From: DATCHW01 sp036508135
Lineage (GTDB): Bacteria > Bacteroidota > Ignavibacteria > Tepidaquicellales > Tepidaquicellaceae
DNA length: 64,000 bases
NCBI GenBank assembly: GCA_036508135.1
Contig: DATCHW010000305.1
Location: forward strand, 119,944 to 183,943
Reading direction: 5' to 3'
Within the stretch, counting starts at the first letter, position 1; each line of letters begins with the position of its first letter. The notes beneath the pieces are model-generated. The model did no database searches. It was given only the letters and a program-made list of their open reading frames with translations, and had not been told where the DNA came from. Below, one piece after another: positions 42,952-52,321 of the stretch. Position numbers and translations under genes: made by a program.

Positions 42952-44163
42952 TTAGTTTAAAACTTCATCTACAGATTTTATACCTTCATAAAATGATAGT
43001 ATCTTCAGCATAACCGCTTCCACGATTGCATCAGGACATGAGGCACCGCTGGTCAGAATTATTTTCACAACTTTTTTTTCTGGTAAAAAGTTTTCTGTTT
43101 TTACTTCTTTATGATTGTGAAAGTCATAGTGGGAAATAAAATTTTTCGATAATATTTTTTCAGCCGAAGAAATAAAATAAGTATTCAGTTTTTCTTCGCA
43201 TAGTTCTACTATATGAGAAGTGTTCGAACTGTTATATCCCCCTACGACTACGGCTAAATCGGCATTCTGTTCAAGCAGTGCATAGGTTGCACTCTGATTA
43301 TCGTGAGTTGCATAGCATAGTGTATCGCGGGTATCGGCGAAGTGTTCTTTAATATTTTCTTCGCCATATTTTTTAATCATCGCTATCTTCAGACAATCGG
43401 CAATCGATTGGGTTTCCGTAGCAAGCATTGTTGTCTGGTTTACTACTCCGATTTTCGATAAATGCTTTGAAGGGTCGAAACCATAAGAATGTTTTCCTTC
43501 AAATAAGGTGTAAAATTCTTCAAAGCTTCTTGTCCCGCAGATGATATCGCACAAAAGTTTGGTTTCCTCCGCATCCCTGACTATAACTGTCGGAGCTTTT
43601 TCCTTGCTATGGGAAAATGTAGCCCGCGTTTCTTCGTGCTTATGTTTTCCGTGAACAACTATTGTATAATCGGATTTTCCGAGAGTGGCAGCCTTATTCC
43701 AGACTTTTTCCACGAAAGGGCAGGTAGTGTCATATTCTATAGTATTAATGCCTATTTCACTTATCTTGTTCTGTATTTCAACAGTTGTTCCAAACGCAGG
43801 AACAATAATTACATCATCCGGATTCAGTTCTTTCCAGTCAATAATCTGTGTTCCCGAGGTTTCCATAATAAACTTCACTCCTCTGGAAATCAAATCTGCA
43901 TTCACACCGGGATTATGTATCATTTCACTCAGAAGAAAAATTCTTTTGCCGGGATTTTCCGCTATGGCTTTATAAGATATTTCGATGGCATTCTCAACAC
44001 CATAACAAAATCCGAAATGCCTTCCCAGATAAAAAATTACCGGACCGAAATCCAGTTTAGTAGAGGAATAATCCTTTTTTCGCGGATCCTTATCCTCTCT
44101 CAGCTTTTTAATTCTTTGAATTAAATTACTCTTATAATATACTGGAATTGCAAAAACTTTCAT
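42952..44163 (-). CDS. ispH: 4-hydroxy-3-methylbut-2-enyl diphosphate reductase IspH, long form
   Basis: The last enzyme of the MEP isoprenoid pathway. At 403 residues it is the longer cyanobacterial/plant-type form rather than the about 310-residue E. coli form. The three cluster cysteines are in GRHFGFCYGVENAI (Cys53), EYDTTCPFVEKVW and LTSGASCPDAIVEAV. Other motifs: SEMIHNPGVNADL, VVHGKHKHEETRAT, VGGYNSSNTSHIVELCEE. A 40-residue basic leader precedes the catalytic part. It depends on the [4Fe-4S] clusters that the suf system supplies. Monocistronic by spacing. Confidence 0.95.
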   Translation of the reverse strand: MKVFAIPVYYKSNLIQRIKKLREDKDPRKKDYSSTKLDFGPVIFYLGRHFGFCYGVENAIEISYKAIAENPGKRIFLLSEMIHNPGVNADLISRGVKFIMETSGTQIIDWKELNPDDVIIVPAFGTTVEIQNKISEIGINTIEYDTTCPFVEKVWNKAATLGKSDYTIVVHGKHKHEETRATFSHSKEKAPTVIVRDAEETKLLCDIICGTRSFEEFYTLFEGKHSYGFDPSKHLSKIGVVNQTTMLATETQSIADCLKIAMIKKYGEENIKEHFADTRDTLCYATHDNQSATYALLEQNADLAVVVGGYNSSNTSHIVELCEEKLNTYFISSAEKILSKNFISHYDFHNHKEVKTENFLPEKKVVKIILTSGASCPDAIVEAVMLKILSFYEGIKSVDEVLN

Positions 44164-44239
44164 TTTATTCTATTAACATTTTATTTTGTATTTAATCACT
44201 ACTACTAACTACTAGCTACTTCCTACTTGCTTTTTATTT

Positions 44240-45418
44240 TTAATTTTCAAAAGAGCTTATCCCCGTTATATCCTCGCCCAGTATCAGTGTATGCATTTCG
44301 TGTGTACCTTCGTATGTTTTAACTGATTCAATATTGTTCAGGTGTCTCATAATAGGATATTCATCGAGTATTCCGTTTGCTCCAAGCATCTCCCTTGCCA
44401 TACTTGCAATTGTTTTTGCAATTTCACAATTATTTCTTTTTGCCATTGAAACCTGCTGGGGTCTCATTTTTCCGGAGTCTTTCATCTGTGCAAGTCTTAA
44501 ATTCAATAATTGTGCTTTTGTTATTTCCGTCAGCATATATGCAAGTTTTTCCTGCGTGATCTGAAATGATGCAATAGGTTTACCGAACTGAATCCTGGAA
44601 AGGGAATATTTCAATGCAGTATCATAACAATGCATTGCCATTCCTGTAACTCCCCAGGCAATGCCATATCTTGCTTGTGTCAGGCACTTAAGCGGAGATT
44701 TTAATCCGCCGCTGCCGGGTAAAAGATTTTCTTCGGGAATCAAACAGTCTTCAAATACAAGTTCCGATGTAACTGATGCCCTCAATGAAAGTTTTCCTTT
44801 CATTTCCGGTGCAGTAAATCCCTTGGTTCCTTTTTCAACTATAAAACCTCTGACATTTCCGTCAAGCTTTGCCCATACTACTGCGACATCAGCAAGAGTT
44901 CCGTTAGTTATCCACATCTTTGCACCGTTCAGAAGATATCCGCCCTCGGCTTTTTCTGCTTTAGTTATCATACCGCCGGGATTGCTTCCATAGTCCGGTT
45001 CGGTTAATCCAAAACAACCAATCATTTCAGCCGAAGCAAGTTTCGGAAGATATTTTTTCCTTTGCTCTTCACTTCCGAAAGTATATATAGGGTACATCAC
45101 AAGTGCAGATTGTACAGACGCAAAACTTCTTACCCCGCTGTCTCCGCGTTCGAGTTCCTGCATAATCAATCCGTACGCAATGTTATTTATTCCTATCCCG
45201 CCGAATTCAGGAGGAAGTGTCGGACCGAAAACCCCGATTTCCGCCATCTTTGGAATCAAGTGCATCGGGAATTTCATTTCCTGGTTATATTTTTCAATAA
45301 TCGGGATCACTTCTTTATCTACAAAATCCCTTACAGTATCCCTTATGGATTTTTCCTCATCGGTTAAAATATCATCTATCGAATAGTAATCAACTCCTTT
45401 ATATTCTGATTTGCTCAT
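44240..45418 (-). CDS. Acyl-CoA dehydrogenase, glutaryl-CoA dehydrogenase-like
   Basis: A 392-residue FAD enzyme. Within the family it resembles glutaryl-CoA dehydrogenase: SGVRSFASVQSALVMYPIYT, GCFGLTEPDYGSNPGGM, ARYGIAWGVTGMAMHCYDTA, and the catalytic glutamate in KTYEGTHEMHTLILGEDITG. It would oxidise glutaryl-CoA or another short acyl-CoA, passing electrons to ETF. No lysine/tryptophan degradation genes are nearby. It starts 3 bases after hflX ends, so the two probably share a transcript. Confidence 0.92.
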   Translation of the reverse strand: MSKSEYKGVDYYSIDDILTDEEKSIRDTVRDFVDKEVIPIIEKYNQEMKFPMHLIPKMAEIGVFGPTLPPEFGGIGINNIAYGLIMQELERGDSGVRSFASVQSALVMYPIYTFGSEEQRKKYLPKLASAEMIGCFGLTEPDYGSNPGGMITKAEKAEGGYLLNGAKMWITNGTLADVAVVWAKLDGNVRGFIVEKGTKGFTAPEMKGKLSLRASVTSELVFEDCLIPEENLLPGSGGLKSPLKCLTQARYGIAWGVTGMAMHCYDTALKYSLSRIQFGKPIASFQITQEKLAYMLTEITKAQLLNLRLAQMKDSGKMRPQQVSMAKRNNCEIAKTIASMAREMLGANGILDEYPIMRHLNNIESVKTYEGTHEMHTLILGEDITGISSFEN

Positions 45419-45421
45419 AAT

Positions 45422-46708
45422 TTATTTTGATAGTTTTTCTAATTGTAAGATATTTTTTTCGTTTGTTTCCAGTTTGATTTTTATTGATGTTTTCAGATAT
45501 TTCACTTCTTTCACATCAGCAAGTTTATATACCTGGTTCAGGCCTTTATAATTATCTGGTTTTAACCTGATGATTCTCTCTATGTTATTCTCACTGATTT
45601 CATTTCGTAATGTTTCTATAAGTGAATTCAGATTTATTCCTTTTGAAGCAGAAATAGCAACAGAGTGTGAATATTTTCTTCTGATTTCTTTTAACAGATC
45701 TTTATCATTCAGTTTATCCACTTTATTAAATATGTGAATTATTTTTTTATTATCGGCACCAATTTCTTCCAGTGTATCATTTACAACAGAAATTTGTTCT
45801 TCAAAATTCGTATTTGATACATCAATTACATGCAGAAGAAAATCAGATTCTACTACCTCCGAAAGTGTTGATTTAAAAGACTCTATCAGGTTATGGGGAA
45901 GATTTCTGATAAATCCCACTGTGTCGGAAATCAATACTTTTTTCGGAAATCTTGATTCAAGATTTTTTCCTGCCCGGGATAAATTCAGAGCTCTGGTAGA
46001 AGTGTCAAGTGTTGCAAAAAGCTTATTTTCCACGTAAACATCCGAATCTGTCAGCATGTTAAGGAGAGTTGATTTCCCTGCATTTGTATAGCCGACCAAT
46101 GCCAACCGTATATATTTTTTTCTTTCTTCAGATTGTGTTTTTCTTTGCTGAACTATCGTTTTCAGTTTGTTCTTTAAAACCGAAATCCTTGTATTGATTA
46201 ATCTTCTGTCAGTTTCAATCTGTGTTTCACCCGGACCTTTTGTCCCAATTCCGCCGTATTGCTTAGATAAGTGAGTCCATTGCCTTGTGAGTCTGGGTAA
46301 AAGATATTCAAGCTGGGCAAGTTCCACTTGCAGTTTCGCTTGTGCAGTTCTTGCATTCTGTGCAAAGATATCGAGTATGAGATTCGATTTATCAAGTATC
46401 TTGCATTTGATTTTCTGCTCAAGATTTCTAAGCTGTGTATATCCAAGTTCATTTTCAAAGATCACAAGTGATATATCATTTGCCTCCGTGTAAATCGAAA
46501 TCTCGTCAACTTTACCTTTGCCTATAACGAATCTCGAATCAAAGGAATCCTTTTCCTGGAAAAATGTTTTTACCACTTTCGCACCCGCTGTCTCTGCAAG
46601 AAAACTCAACTCGTCAAGAGTTTCCTTAAGTGGAATAATACTTTTCTCTTTCTTATTTATATAGCAGACTAATACTACTTTTTCTTTTTGTTTATGTGTA
46701 TTTATCAA
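45422..46708 (-). CDS. hflX: Ribosome-associated GTPase HflX
   Basis: A 428-residue GTPase that splits or rescues stalled ribosomes under stress. The N-terminal HflX domain has LSFLAETAGAKVVKTF and IGKGKVDEI; a long coiled helix with GGIGTKGPGETQIETDRR is diagnostic. The G-domain shows GYTNAGKST (G1), ISDTVGFIRNLPHNLIESFK (G3) and IFNKVDKLND (G4). Full-length. Forms a likely two-gene operon with the acyl-CoA dehydrogenase. Confidence 0.96.
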   Translation of the reverse strand: MINTHKQKEKVVLVCYINKKEKSIIPLKETLDELSFLAETAGAKVVKTFFQEKDSFDSRFVIGKGKVDEISIYTEANDISLVIFENELGYTQLRNLEQKIKCKILDKSNLILDIFAQNARTAQAKLQVELAQLEYLLPRLTRQWTHLSKQYGGIGTKGPGETQIETDRRLINTRISVLKNKLKTIVQQRKTQSEERKKYIRLALVGYTNAGKSTLLNMLTDSDVYVENKLFATLDTSTRALNLSRAGKNLESRFPKKVLISDTVGFIRNLPHNLIESFKSTLSEVVESDFLLHVIDVSNTNFEEQISVVNDTLEEIGADNKKIIHIFNKVDKLNDKDLLKEIRRKYSHSVAISASKGINLNSLIETLRNEISENNIERIIRLKPDNYKGLNQVYKLADVKEVKYLKTSIKIKLETNEKNILQLEKLSK

Positions 46709-46799
46709 AAATCAATAATATAATTAAATCAATTTACTTAAAAACAATTCACTATAAAATAAATAAATTAATATAGAGCAATTAATAATGAATAATTGA

Positions 46800-46968
46800 T
46801 GTTAAGTATTTCTTCTCTTTTTCTTCGTGGGCTTCGTGAAATTATCTCTTTCCACCCTCTGTTTACGAATCTCCAGCCTGTCCCGATTTGTTCCAGCCTG
46901 TCCCGAGAATTCGGAAGCCCCCGGTGATGATTCGGGAATTCGTAAACTATAATTTCTACCTCCATGCC
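46800..46968. repeat. Repeat-rich hairpin region before the LytTR regulator
   Basis: Contains outer arms tttacgaat / attcgtaaa (46863-46871 and 46939-46947), two 'ccagcctgtcccga' blocks and 'cttcgtgaaatta' motifs like those of the tandem array at 51065-51540. Related to the cluster near 3300-3360. An open frame of 67 codons over it is not a gene. Confidence 0.5.
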
Positions 46969-47080
46969 CATAGAATTTAATTTTGTAATTAATATAAATT
47001 ATCTCTATATTTAATTGTAAACTTTTTGGGGGGAATTTTAAAGAAATTCAATAAAGTTAATCCTAAAATTTCATTTTTCA

Positions 47081-47833
47081 ATGCAAATTTTGAATGCAAT
47101 TATTGTTGATGATGAACTCCACGGAAGGAATAACCTTCATTCGTTTCTAAAATCCTATTGTCCTGAAATCAATGTAATCGGAAAAGCCGCCTCTGCTCCC
47201 GAAGCAAAAAAGATGATTTATGAGTTAAATCCCGATGTAGTTTTTCTCGACATAAACATGCCGCAGATAAATGGTTTTGAACTGCTCGAGAGTCTGGTAG
47301 AAAAGAATTTCCTGACTGTATTTGTAACTGCACATTCCGAATATGGAATACAAGCCGTTAAAGCAAATGCCGTTGATTATCTGCTGAAACCAATCGATAT
47401 TATTGAGCTTCAGAAAACAGTAAAAAAACTTCTTTCACTCAGCGAAAAGAAACCTGCTGCGAAAGATAATCATGATGCAAAGAATAAAATTTTAGTTTCT
47501 CACAGTGAGGGGACTTCTCTATTAGACTTTGCCGATATTATAAGATTTGAGGGTGAAAATAATTATACTACGATACATCTTTGTAATAAAAAATCATTGG
47601 TGGTAGCAAAAACGTTGAAAGAATTCGAGACCTCGATTCCCAAAAATATTTTTTTCAGAGTGCATAAGTCTGACATTATAAATCTGAATTATGTAATAGA
47701 GTTCACAAATCGCGACGGCGGATGTGTAACAATGAAAGGAGGGACGAAAATTGCGATTTCCCGGAGACGGCTTCAGCACTTCGAAGAAGTAATAAAAAAA
47801 TATTCCTGTTCATCTTTTACTAATCACAAATGA
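47081..47833 (+). CDS. LytTR-type response regulator
   Basis: A 250-residue regulator. Receiver domain with DD pair (Asp10-Asp11), phospho-acceptor Asp57 in VVFLDINMPQ, and VDYLLKPIDI. A LytTR DNA-binding domain follows (RFEGENNYTTIHL, TLKEFETSIPKNIFFRVHKS, AISRRRLQHFEEVI). It ends with ATGA overlap with the next gene, the sensor kinase, so both are made in step. Target genes unknown; the nearby secreted-protein genes are candidates only by position. Confidence 0.94.
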   Translation: MQILNAIIVDDELHGRNNLHSFLKSYCPEINVIGKAASAPEAKKMIYELNPDVVFLDINMPQINGFELLESLVEKNFLTVFVTAHSEYGIQAVKANAVDYLLKPIDIIELQKTVKKLLSLSEKKPAAKDNHDAKNKILVSHSEGTSLLDFADIIRFEGENNYTTIHLCNKKSLVVAKTLKEFETSIPKNIFFRVHKSDIINLNYVIEFTNRDGGCVTMKGGTKIAISRRRLQHFEEVIKKYSCSSFTNHK

Positions 47834-50800
47834 ATAAGACATTAAATGCAATAGTTTATGCTTTTGCTTTTGTATATCTGTTTCTCTCATCTTCGATTTT
47901 AAATTCTCAAACATTTCCTTACTATCATTATACCACAAAAGACGGACTCGTAAATGCAAATGTTTATTACATCTGTCAGGATAAACTCGGTTATATCTGG
48001 TTTGCGACAAACAATGGACTAAGCAGGTTCGACGGAAACACATTCCAAAATTATTATATTCCAGACGGTTTAAATTCAAACAGTTTTACGAGCATAGCTT
48101 TAGGAGAAGACAGCACTCTTTATTTTGCCAATTTCGAAAAAGGAATAAATACTTATAAAAACGGAATCTTTTCTAATTACGAAGTATATCCTGCCTCGTC
48201 TATTACTATTTCTACTATGTCTCTAAGGAATGACACAATTTATATAGTACAAAAGCCAAATTATTTCTCTGTTATTTATAATCACATATTCAATAAATCT
48301 TTACTTTATAAATATAATACTGAAGGTATTCATTATTTGTATCCTTATAAAAATATTAACTCTTCCTCATATAAAATATTAATTGGTAATGACAGAGGCT
48401 TGTTTGAATTAAGCAAAGAATACAGTACAAAAACACGGTTGCAGGGAATTGGTGATTTTTCTGTTTATAAAATTGCGGAAGACAAATACAAAAATCTTTG
48501 GCTTGGATGTGACGGTAAAATATTAAAATATGGTGATAATAAAGTTGAGAAAACTATCACACTGAATGAAGATATAAAAGGAAAAGTTAATAAAATATTA
48601 GTTGATAGCCGCGGAATAATCTGGTTTCATCCGATGAATAAAGGATTGTATATTTTTAAGGATAACGAAATATTTGATATAGGGAATAAAATATCCTTAG
48701 GCAATACGTCAGTAAATCATATTTATGAAGATAAAGAAAGCAATGTATGGGTTTCCACATCAGGGAAAGGTGTGTTTTGCTTTAATAATATTTTTATGTC
48801 GAATTATTTTGAAAGAGACGGGCTATCTCACAATAACATTATTTCACTTCTTGTAAATAATAAAGGAGAAAAGTTAATTGGAACTTTTGATGGATTGAAC
48901 ATTTTAGAAAAAACAAAAATTGAAAAAATAAAAACAGGTCTGGAAGAAAATATAACAGACTATATTTACGAAATTAAAGCAGGGATTTATGATAATTATC
49001 TGGTATGTGGAAGTTATAATTTAGCTAGCTTTGAGAGAAAATATCGTAACAATAAACTATTTTTTATAACTACTTTCTCGGCTTGCCAGATTGATTCCTC
49101 TACGTTTGTATTTGATTTTGCCTCAAGGAAATTAAACTTTATTAATTATGCGGGAAATAAAACATTGTTGTTAGGGGATTATGACACGAGCAAGCCATCC
49201 TGGAATGTTGTTAATCGCGATAAAATTAAGCAGATTCAAACGAAAACTATTTTTGAAGACTTTCCCGGTAATTTAAAAATAAACGAAATTGAAAAAACAA
49301 GTGATGGTGCGCTATGGATTGGAACAAATCTTGGACTATGCAAAATGAATGGTGATATTAAATCATATTACAAGGATGACACTGTTCTTAATGCAAAAAT
49401 TAATTGTATAAAAGTAAACAAGCCGGGTTATATTCTTATCGCAGGTGAAAAAGGCTTTTCGGTGATATCGGGAAACCCGGAGAAAATAATTTCACTCGAA
49501 AAAACCGAATATTTCGATTTCAGTTCATCTACATCCATCGATGTTGACAAGGATAATAATATCTGGATTGGAAATTTAAAGGGATTATACCGCATTCCAT
49601 TAGATTCGTTTCTAAACGGAAAGTATAATAATGTAACTTATTTTAATGAAAAAACAGCTCTGCCCTCAAGTGAAGTCCATACTGTTTCTTATGATAAAAT
49701 AAAAAACGAACTCTGGGTAGGTACAGCAGATGGCTTGATTAAAATGGAACTGAACGATTTGCATAATTATTTACAGCCGCCGCCAAAGGTATTAATTGAA
49801 AATATTATATTGGGTGATACAAACCTGACAAATTTTAATAATCTTGTTTTTAAGCCCTCCCAGAATAATATTCGCATTCATTATACGTCGTTTAATTTCA
49901 ATTCACCTAAAAGCATAAAATACGAACATAAATTAGAGGGGGAACGGGATTGGACAGAAACGGAATACTCCGATGTTGATTTTAATTCCCAGCCCCCGGG
50001 TAAATATAATTTATTACTGCGTACCGTAAATCTCAATAATGTTAAAGGCGAAATCACGAGTCTGAAATTTGAAATCCTCGCCCCATTTTGGAAAACCATC
50101 TGGTTTTATCTTCTCATTTTTTTATTATTTTCTGCTTTGATAATTTTCTTATATTTTAAAAGGGTTCAATATATAAAACTCAAAGCGAATGAAAATCTTG
50201 AGATACAAAATAATATTTCATCTCTGAGGCATCAGGCACTATCTGCTTCACTGAATCCCCATTTTATATTTAATACTCTTAATTCAATTCAATACTATAT
50301 TAATGAACACAGTACCGAAGAAGCAAATAAATACCTTGTAAACTTTTCGAGACTGATAAGAATGAATCTTGATTTAGCCGGTAATACATTTATTTCCCTG
50401 AATAAAGAACTGGAAAGACTTGAACTGTATATGAAATACGAAAAATTAAGATTCGGTGAAAATATGGATTATAAAATAAATATTGGTGGAAACATCAATC
50501 CGGAGAAACTTGAAATTCCGAATATGATATTACAGCCATTTGTTGAAAATTCTATCTGGCACGGGTTATTAAACAAAAATGTCAATGGAAGGATTGATAT
50601 TAATATCAGTAAGAATGAAAAAGTCATATCAAAAGTGAATTATCCGGTAATTGAAATAGAAATTTTAGATAATGGAATCGGACTGGAAGAAAGTATAAAA
50701 TTCAAAAAATCAAATCACATTTCAAAAGGGATATCAATAATAAGAGACCGTTTGAATCTTCTTGCACCGGAAATTAAAGATTTTGATTTCATTACAATAA

Positions 50801-50874
50801 AAGACAGAACCGACGGGACACAGGGAGTAATAGTAAATATCATCCTGCTGCCGAAGCAGTATAATATTATTTAA
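47830..50874 (+). CDS. Propeller-type sensor histidine kinase (LytS-like)
   Basis: A 1014-residue membrane sensor. Signal peptide (about 1-28), then a periplasmic pair of seven-bladed propellers built of Reg_prop repeats (YYICQDKLGYIWFATNNGLS, INEIEKTSDGALWIGTNLGL, HTVSYDKIKNELWVGTADGL), a Y_Y_Y/Ig-like domain (KYEHKLEGERDWTETEYSD), one membrane helix (FYLLIFLLFSALIIFLYF), and a His_kinase domain with SLNPHFIFNTLNSIQYYIN and an ATPase end GIGLEES. Typical of FCB sensors for polysaccharides or envelope signals. It lacks the fused DNA-binding domain of hybrid systems because the LytTR regulator is a separate, coupled gene. Confidence 0.94.
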   Translation: MNKTLNAIVYAFAFVYLFLSSSILNSQTFPYYHYTTKDGLVNANVYYICQDKLGYIWFATNNGLSRFDGNTFQNYYIPDGLNSNSFTSIALGEDSTLYFANFEKGINTYKNGIFSNYEVYPASSITISTMSLRNDTIYIVQKPNYFSVIYNHIFNKSLLYKYNTEGIHYLYPYKNINSSSYKILIGNDRGLFELSKEYSTKTRLQGIGDFSVYKIAEDKYKNLWLGCDGKILKYGDNKVEKTITLNEDIKGKVNKILVDSRGIIWFHPMNKGLYIFKDNEIFDIGNKISLGNTSVNHIYEDKESNVWVSTSGKGVFCFNNIFMSNYFERDGLSHNNIISLLVNNKGEKLIGTFDGLNILEKTKIEKIKTGLEENITDYIYEIKAGIYDNYLVCGSYNLASFERKYRNNKLFFITTFSACQIDSSTFVFDFASRKLNFINYAGNKTLLLGDYDTSKPSWNVVNRDKIKQIQTKTIFEDFPGNLKINEIEKTSDGALWIGTNLGLCKMNGDIKSYYKDDTVLNAKINCIKVNKPGYILIAGEKGFSVISGNPEKIISLEKTEYFDFSSSTSIDVDKDNNIWIGNLKGLYRIPLDSFLNGKYNNVTYFNEKTALPSSEVHTVSYDKIKNELWVGTADGLIKMELNDLHNYLQPPPKVLIENIILGDTNLTNFNNLVFKPSQNNIRIHYTSFNFNSPKSIKYEHKLEGERDWTETEYSDVDFNSQPPGKYNLLLRTVNLNNVKGEITSLKFEILAPFWKTIWFYLLIFLLFSALIIFLYFKRVQYIKLKANENLEIQNNISSLRHQALSASLNPHFIFNTLNSIQYYINEHSTEEANKYLVNFSRLIRMNLDLAGNTFISLNKELERLELYMKYEKLRFGENMDYKINIGGNINPEKLEIPNMILQPFVENSIWHGLLNKNVNGRIDINISKNEKVISKVNYPVIEIEILDNGIGLEESIKFKKSNHISKGISIIRDRLNLLAPEIKDFDFITIKDRTDGTQGVIVNIILLPKQYNII

Positions 50875-51064
50875 TGTTTTTTCAATTGTATGTAATATCT
50901 TCACGAAGTGAACGAAGAACAAGATAAACACTTAGAACACTAAAAACACAAGGAAAAACCACGTTATTATTCATACGTTAACTCACTTTGCTTGGAAGTC
51001 AGAGGATGATAAAATTATTTTTTTATTTTTAATTACTCATTACTCATTGTTTTTCTTTCGGGAG

Positions 51065-51540
51065 CTTCGTGAAATTGTTTTTTATAATCTTTATTCTCGT
51101 TCTCAATCTGCGGATGATAAAATTATTTTATTCTTCTCTTTTTCTTCGAAAGCTTCATGAAATTGTTTTTAATTATTATTTTCTTATCTTTTTCTTCAAG
51201 AACTTCGTGAAATTGTTTTTTATAATCTTTATTCTCGTTCTCAATCTGCGGATGATAAAATTATTTTATTCTTCTCTTTTTCTTTGAAAGCTTCATGAAA
51301 TTGTTTTTAATTATTATTTTCTTATCTTTTTCTTCCTGAGCTTCGTAAAATTATTTTTGATTATTATTTTCTTCTCTTTTTCTTCAAGAGCTTCGTGAAA
51401 GTTTTTTTTATAATCTTTATTCTCGTTCCCGATCTGCGGATGATAAAGTTATTTTTTTCTTCGAAAGCTTCATGAAATTGTTTTTAATTATTATTTTCTT
51501 ATCTTTTTCTTCCTGAGCTTCGTAAAATTATTTATTATGT
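51065..51540. repeat. Tandem repeat array, 138-bp unit
   Basis: Two almost identical 138-base units (51065-51202 and 51203-51340), a 50-base partial unit (51341-51390), a third shortened unit of 127 bases (51391-51517) and a further partial one. Each begins cttcgtgaaattg and contains attctcgttctcaatctgcg. The top strand is T-rich, so on the other strand it is A-rich. No convincing coding. The surrounding 50875-51900 gap holds only more AT-rich repeat fragments, including tcccgattctcaagttcatc at 51677. Confidence 0.8.
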
Positions 51541-51675
51541 TTTTTTTCTTCTTGGTTCTGGCTTTTCATGTCTATGATTAAGCGAAATTGATGGATTCGT
51601 TGCCTGAGTCCGGCTTTGACTTACCTATCCCAAAAGTACTTAACGCTTATTTTTAATTACTCATTACTAATTATT

Positions 51676-51715
51676 TCCCGATTCTCAAGTTCATCGGGAT
51701 TTAGCTTCTCTTTTT
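51676..51715 (+). repeat. Dispersed 'TCCCGAT...ATCGGGA' repeat, partial copy 4
   Basis: tcccgattctcaagttcatc then gggatttagctt. Shares the two arms with the copies at 4283, 13222 and 15514 but lacks the downstream tail. Confidence 0.5.
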
Positions 51716-51903
51716 TTCATTTTTAATTTTTAATTTTTAATTGAGAAAAGCCGTTCCCTCAATGGAAACGACCGTTCCCTAAATAAGAACGACCGTTTGC
51801 TAAACCTCCCTTGATAAAAATTAAATACGAACATAGTTTTGAAGCAAAACAACGTTCAAATGTCAAAATTTAAGGTTTTTAATTAAAAAATCATTAAAAT
51901 AAA

Positions 51904-52278
51904 ATGGCACTCAAAAAAAGAAAACCGGGAAGTATCGTCAGGAAGGCAGAGCAGCGGCTTAAAGGTATGCTGAAAATAGATAAAAATTATAATTCAGTGA
52001 TTGATTACGGCGGACCCATAAATCCATTGTCGAGTAAAGAGGTGAAACAACAAATAAAGCATTGTCTTGAGACGAACAAACAATATAATGAGGCATTAAG
52101 AATAGCGGATGAGAAAGTATCATTGCTGAAAGAAGCAGAAGAAAAACTCGCAGAAATGTATTCAAGAATATTATCCGGATGTGTAAGTAAGTTTGGAATT
52201 GATGCAACGGAAATTACTTTGCTCGGAGGTACCCGTAAATCAGAAAGAAAAAAAATGAAAAGAAATAAAATCCAATAA
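51904..52278 (+). CDS. Small basic protein of unknown function
   Basis: A 124-residue, strongly basic, helical protein. A charged N-terminus (MALKKRKPGSIVRKAEQRLK), a helical middle (KQYNEALRIADEKVSLLKEA), and the ending LLGGTRKSERKKMKRNKIQ. The 'GGTRKSER' tail looks like a conserved signature seen in small FCB proteins, though no function is known to me. No signal peptide. It lies 44 bases before a T9SS cargo gene and may be cotranscribed. Confidence 0.7.
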   Translation: MALKKRKPGSIVRKAEQRLKGMLKIDKNYNSVIDYGGPINPLSSKEVKQQIKHCLETNKQYNEALRIADEKVSLLKEAEEKLAEMYSRILSGCVSKFGIDATEITLLGGTRKSERKKMKRNKIQ

Positions 52279-52321
52279 TTAGTTTTTCTAAAAAATTAAA
52301 ATTAAAAACAGGAGATACAAA

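Noticed and set aside
42952..44163. Possible N-terminal fusion on IspH because of its 403-residue length
   Set aside because: The long form with a basic leader and extra internal segments is normal in cyanobacterial/plant-type and many FCB IspH proteins.
46768..46971. Open frame of 67 codons on the minus strand
   Set aside because: It lies over repeat hairpins (tttacgaat/attcgtaaa, ccagcctgtcccga) and has no family pattern or leader; the frame is an accident of the repeat.
51069..51287. Open frame giving a repetitive hydrophobic 72-residue protein
   Set aside because: It is the translation of the T-rich 138-bp tandem repeat; composition is almost only Phe/Leu/Ile and the frame breaks in later units.
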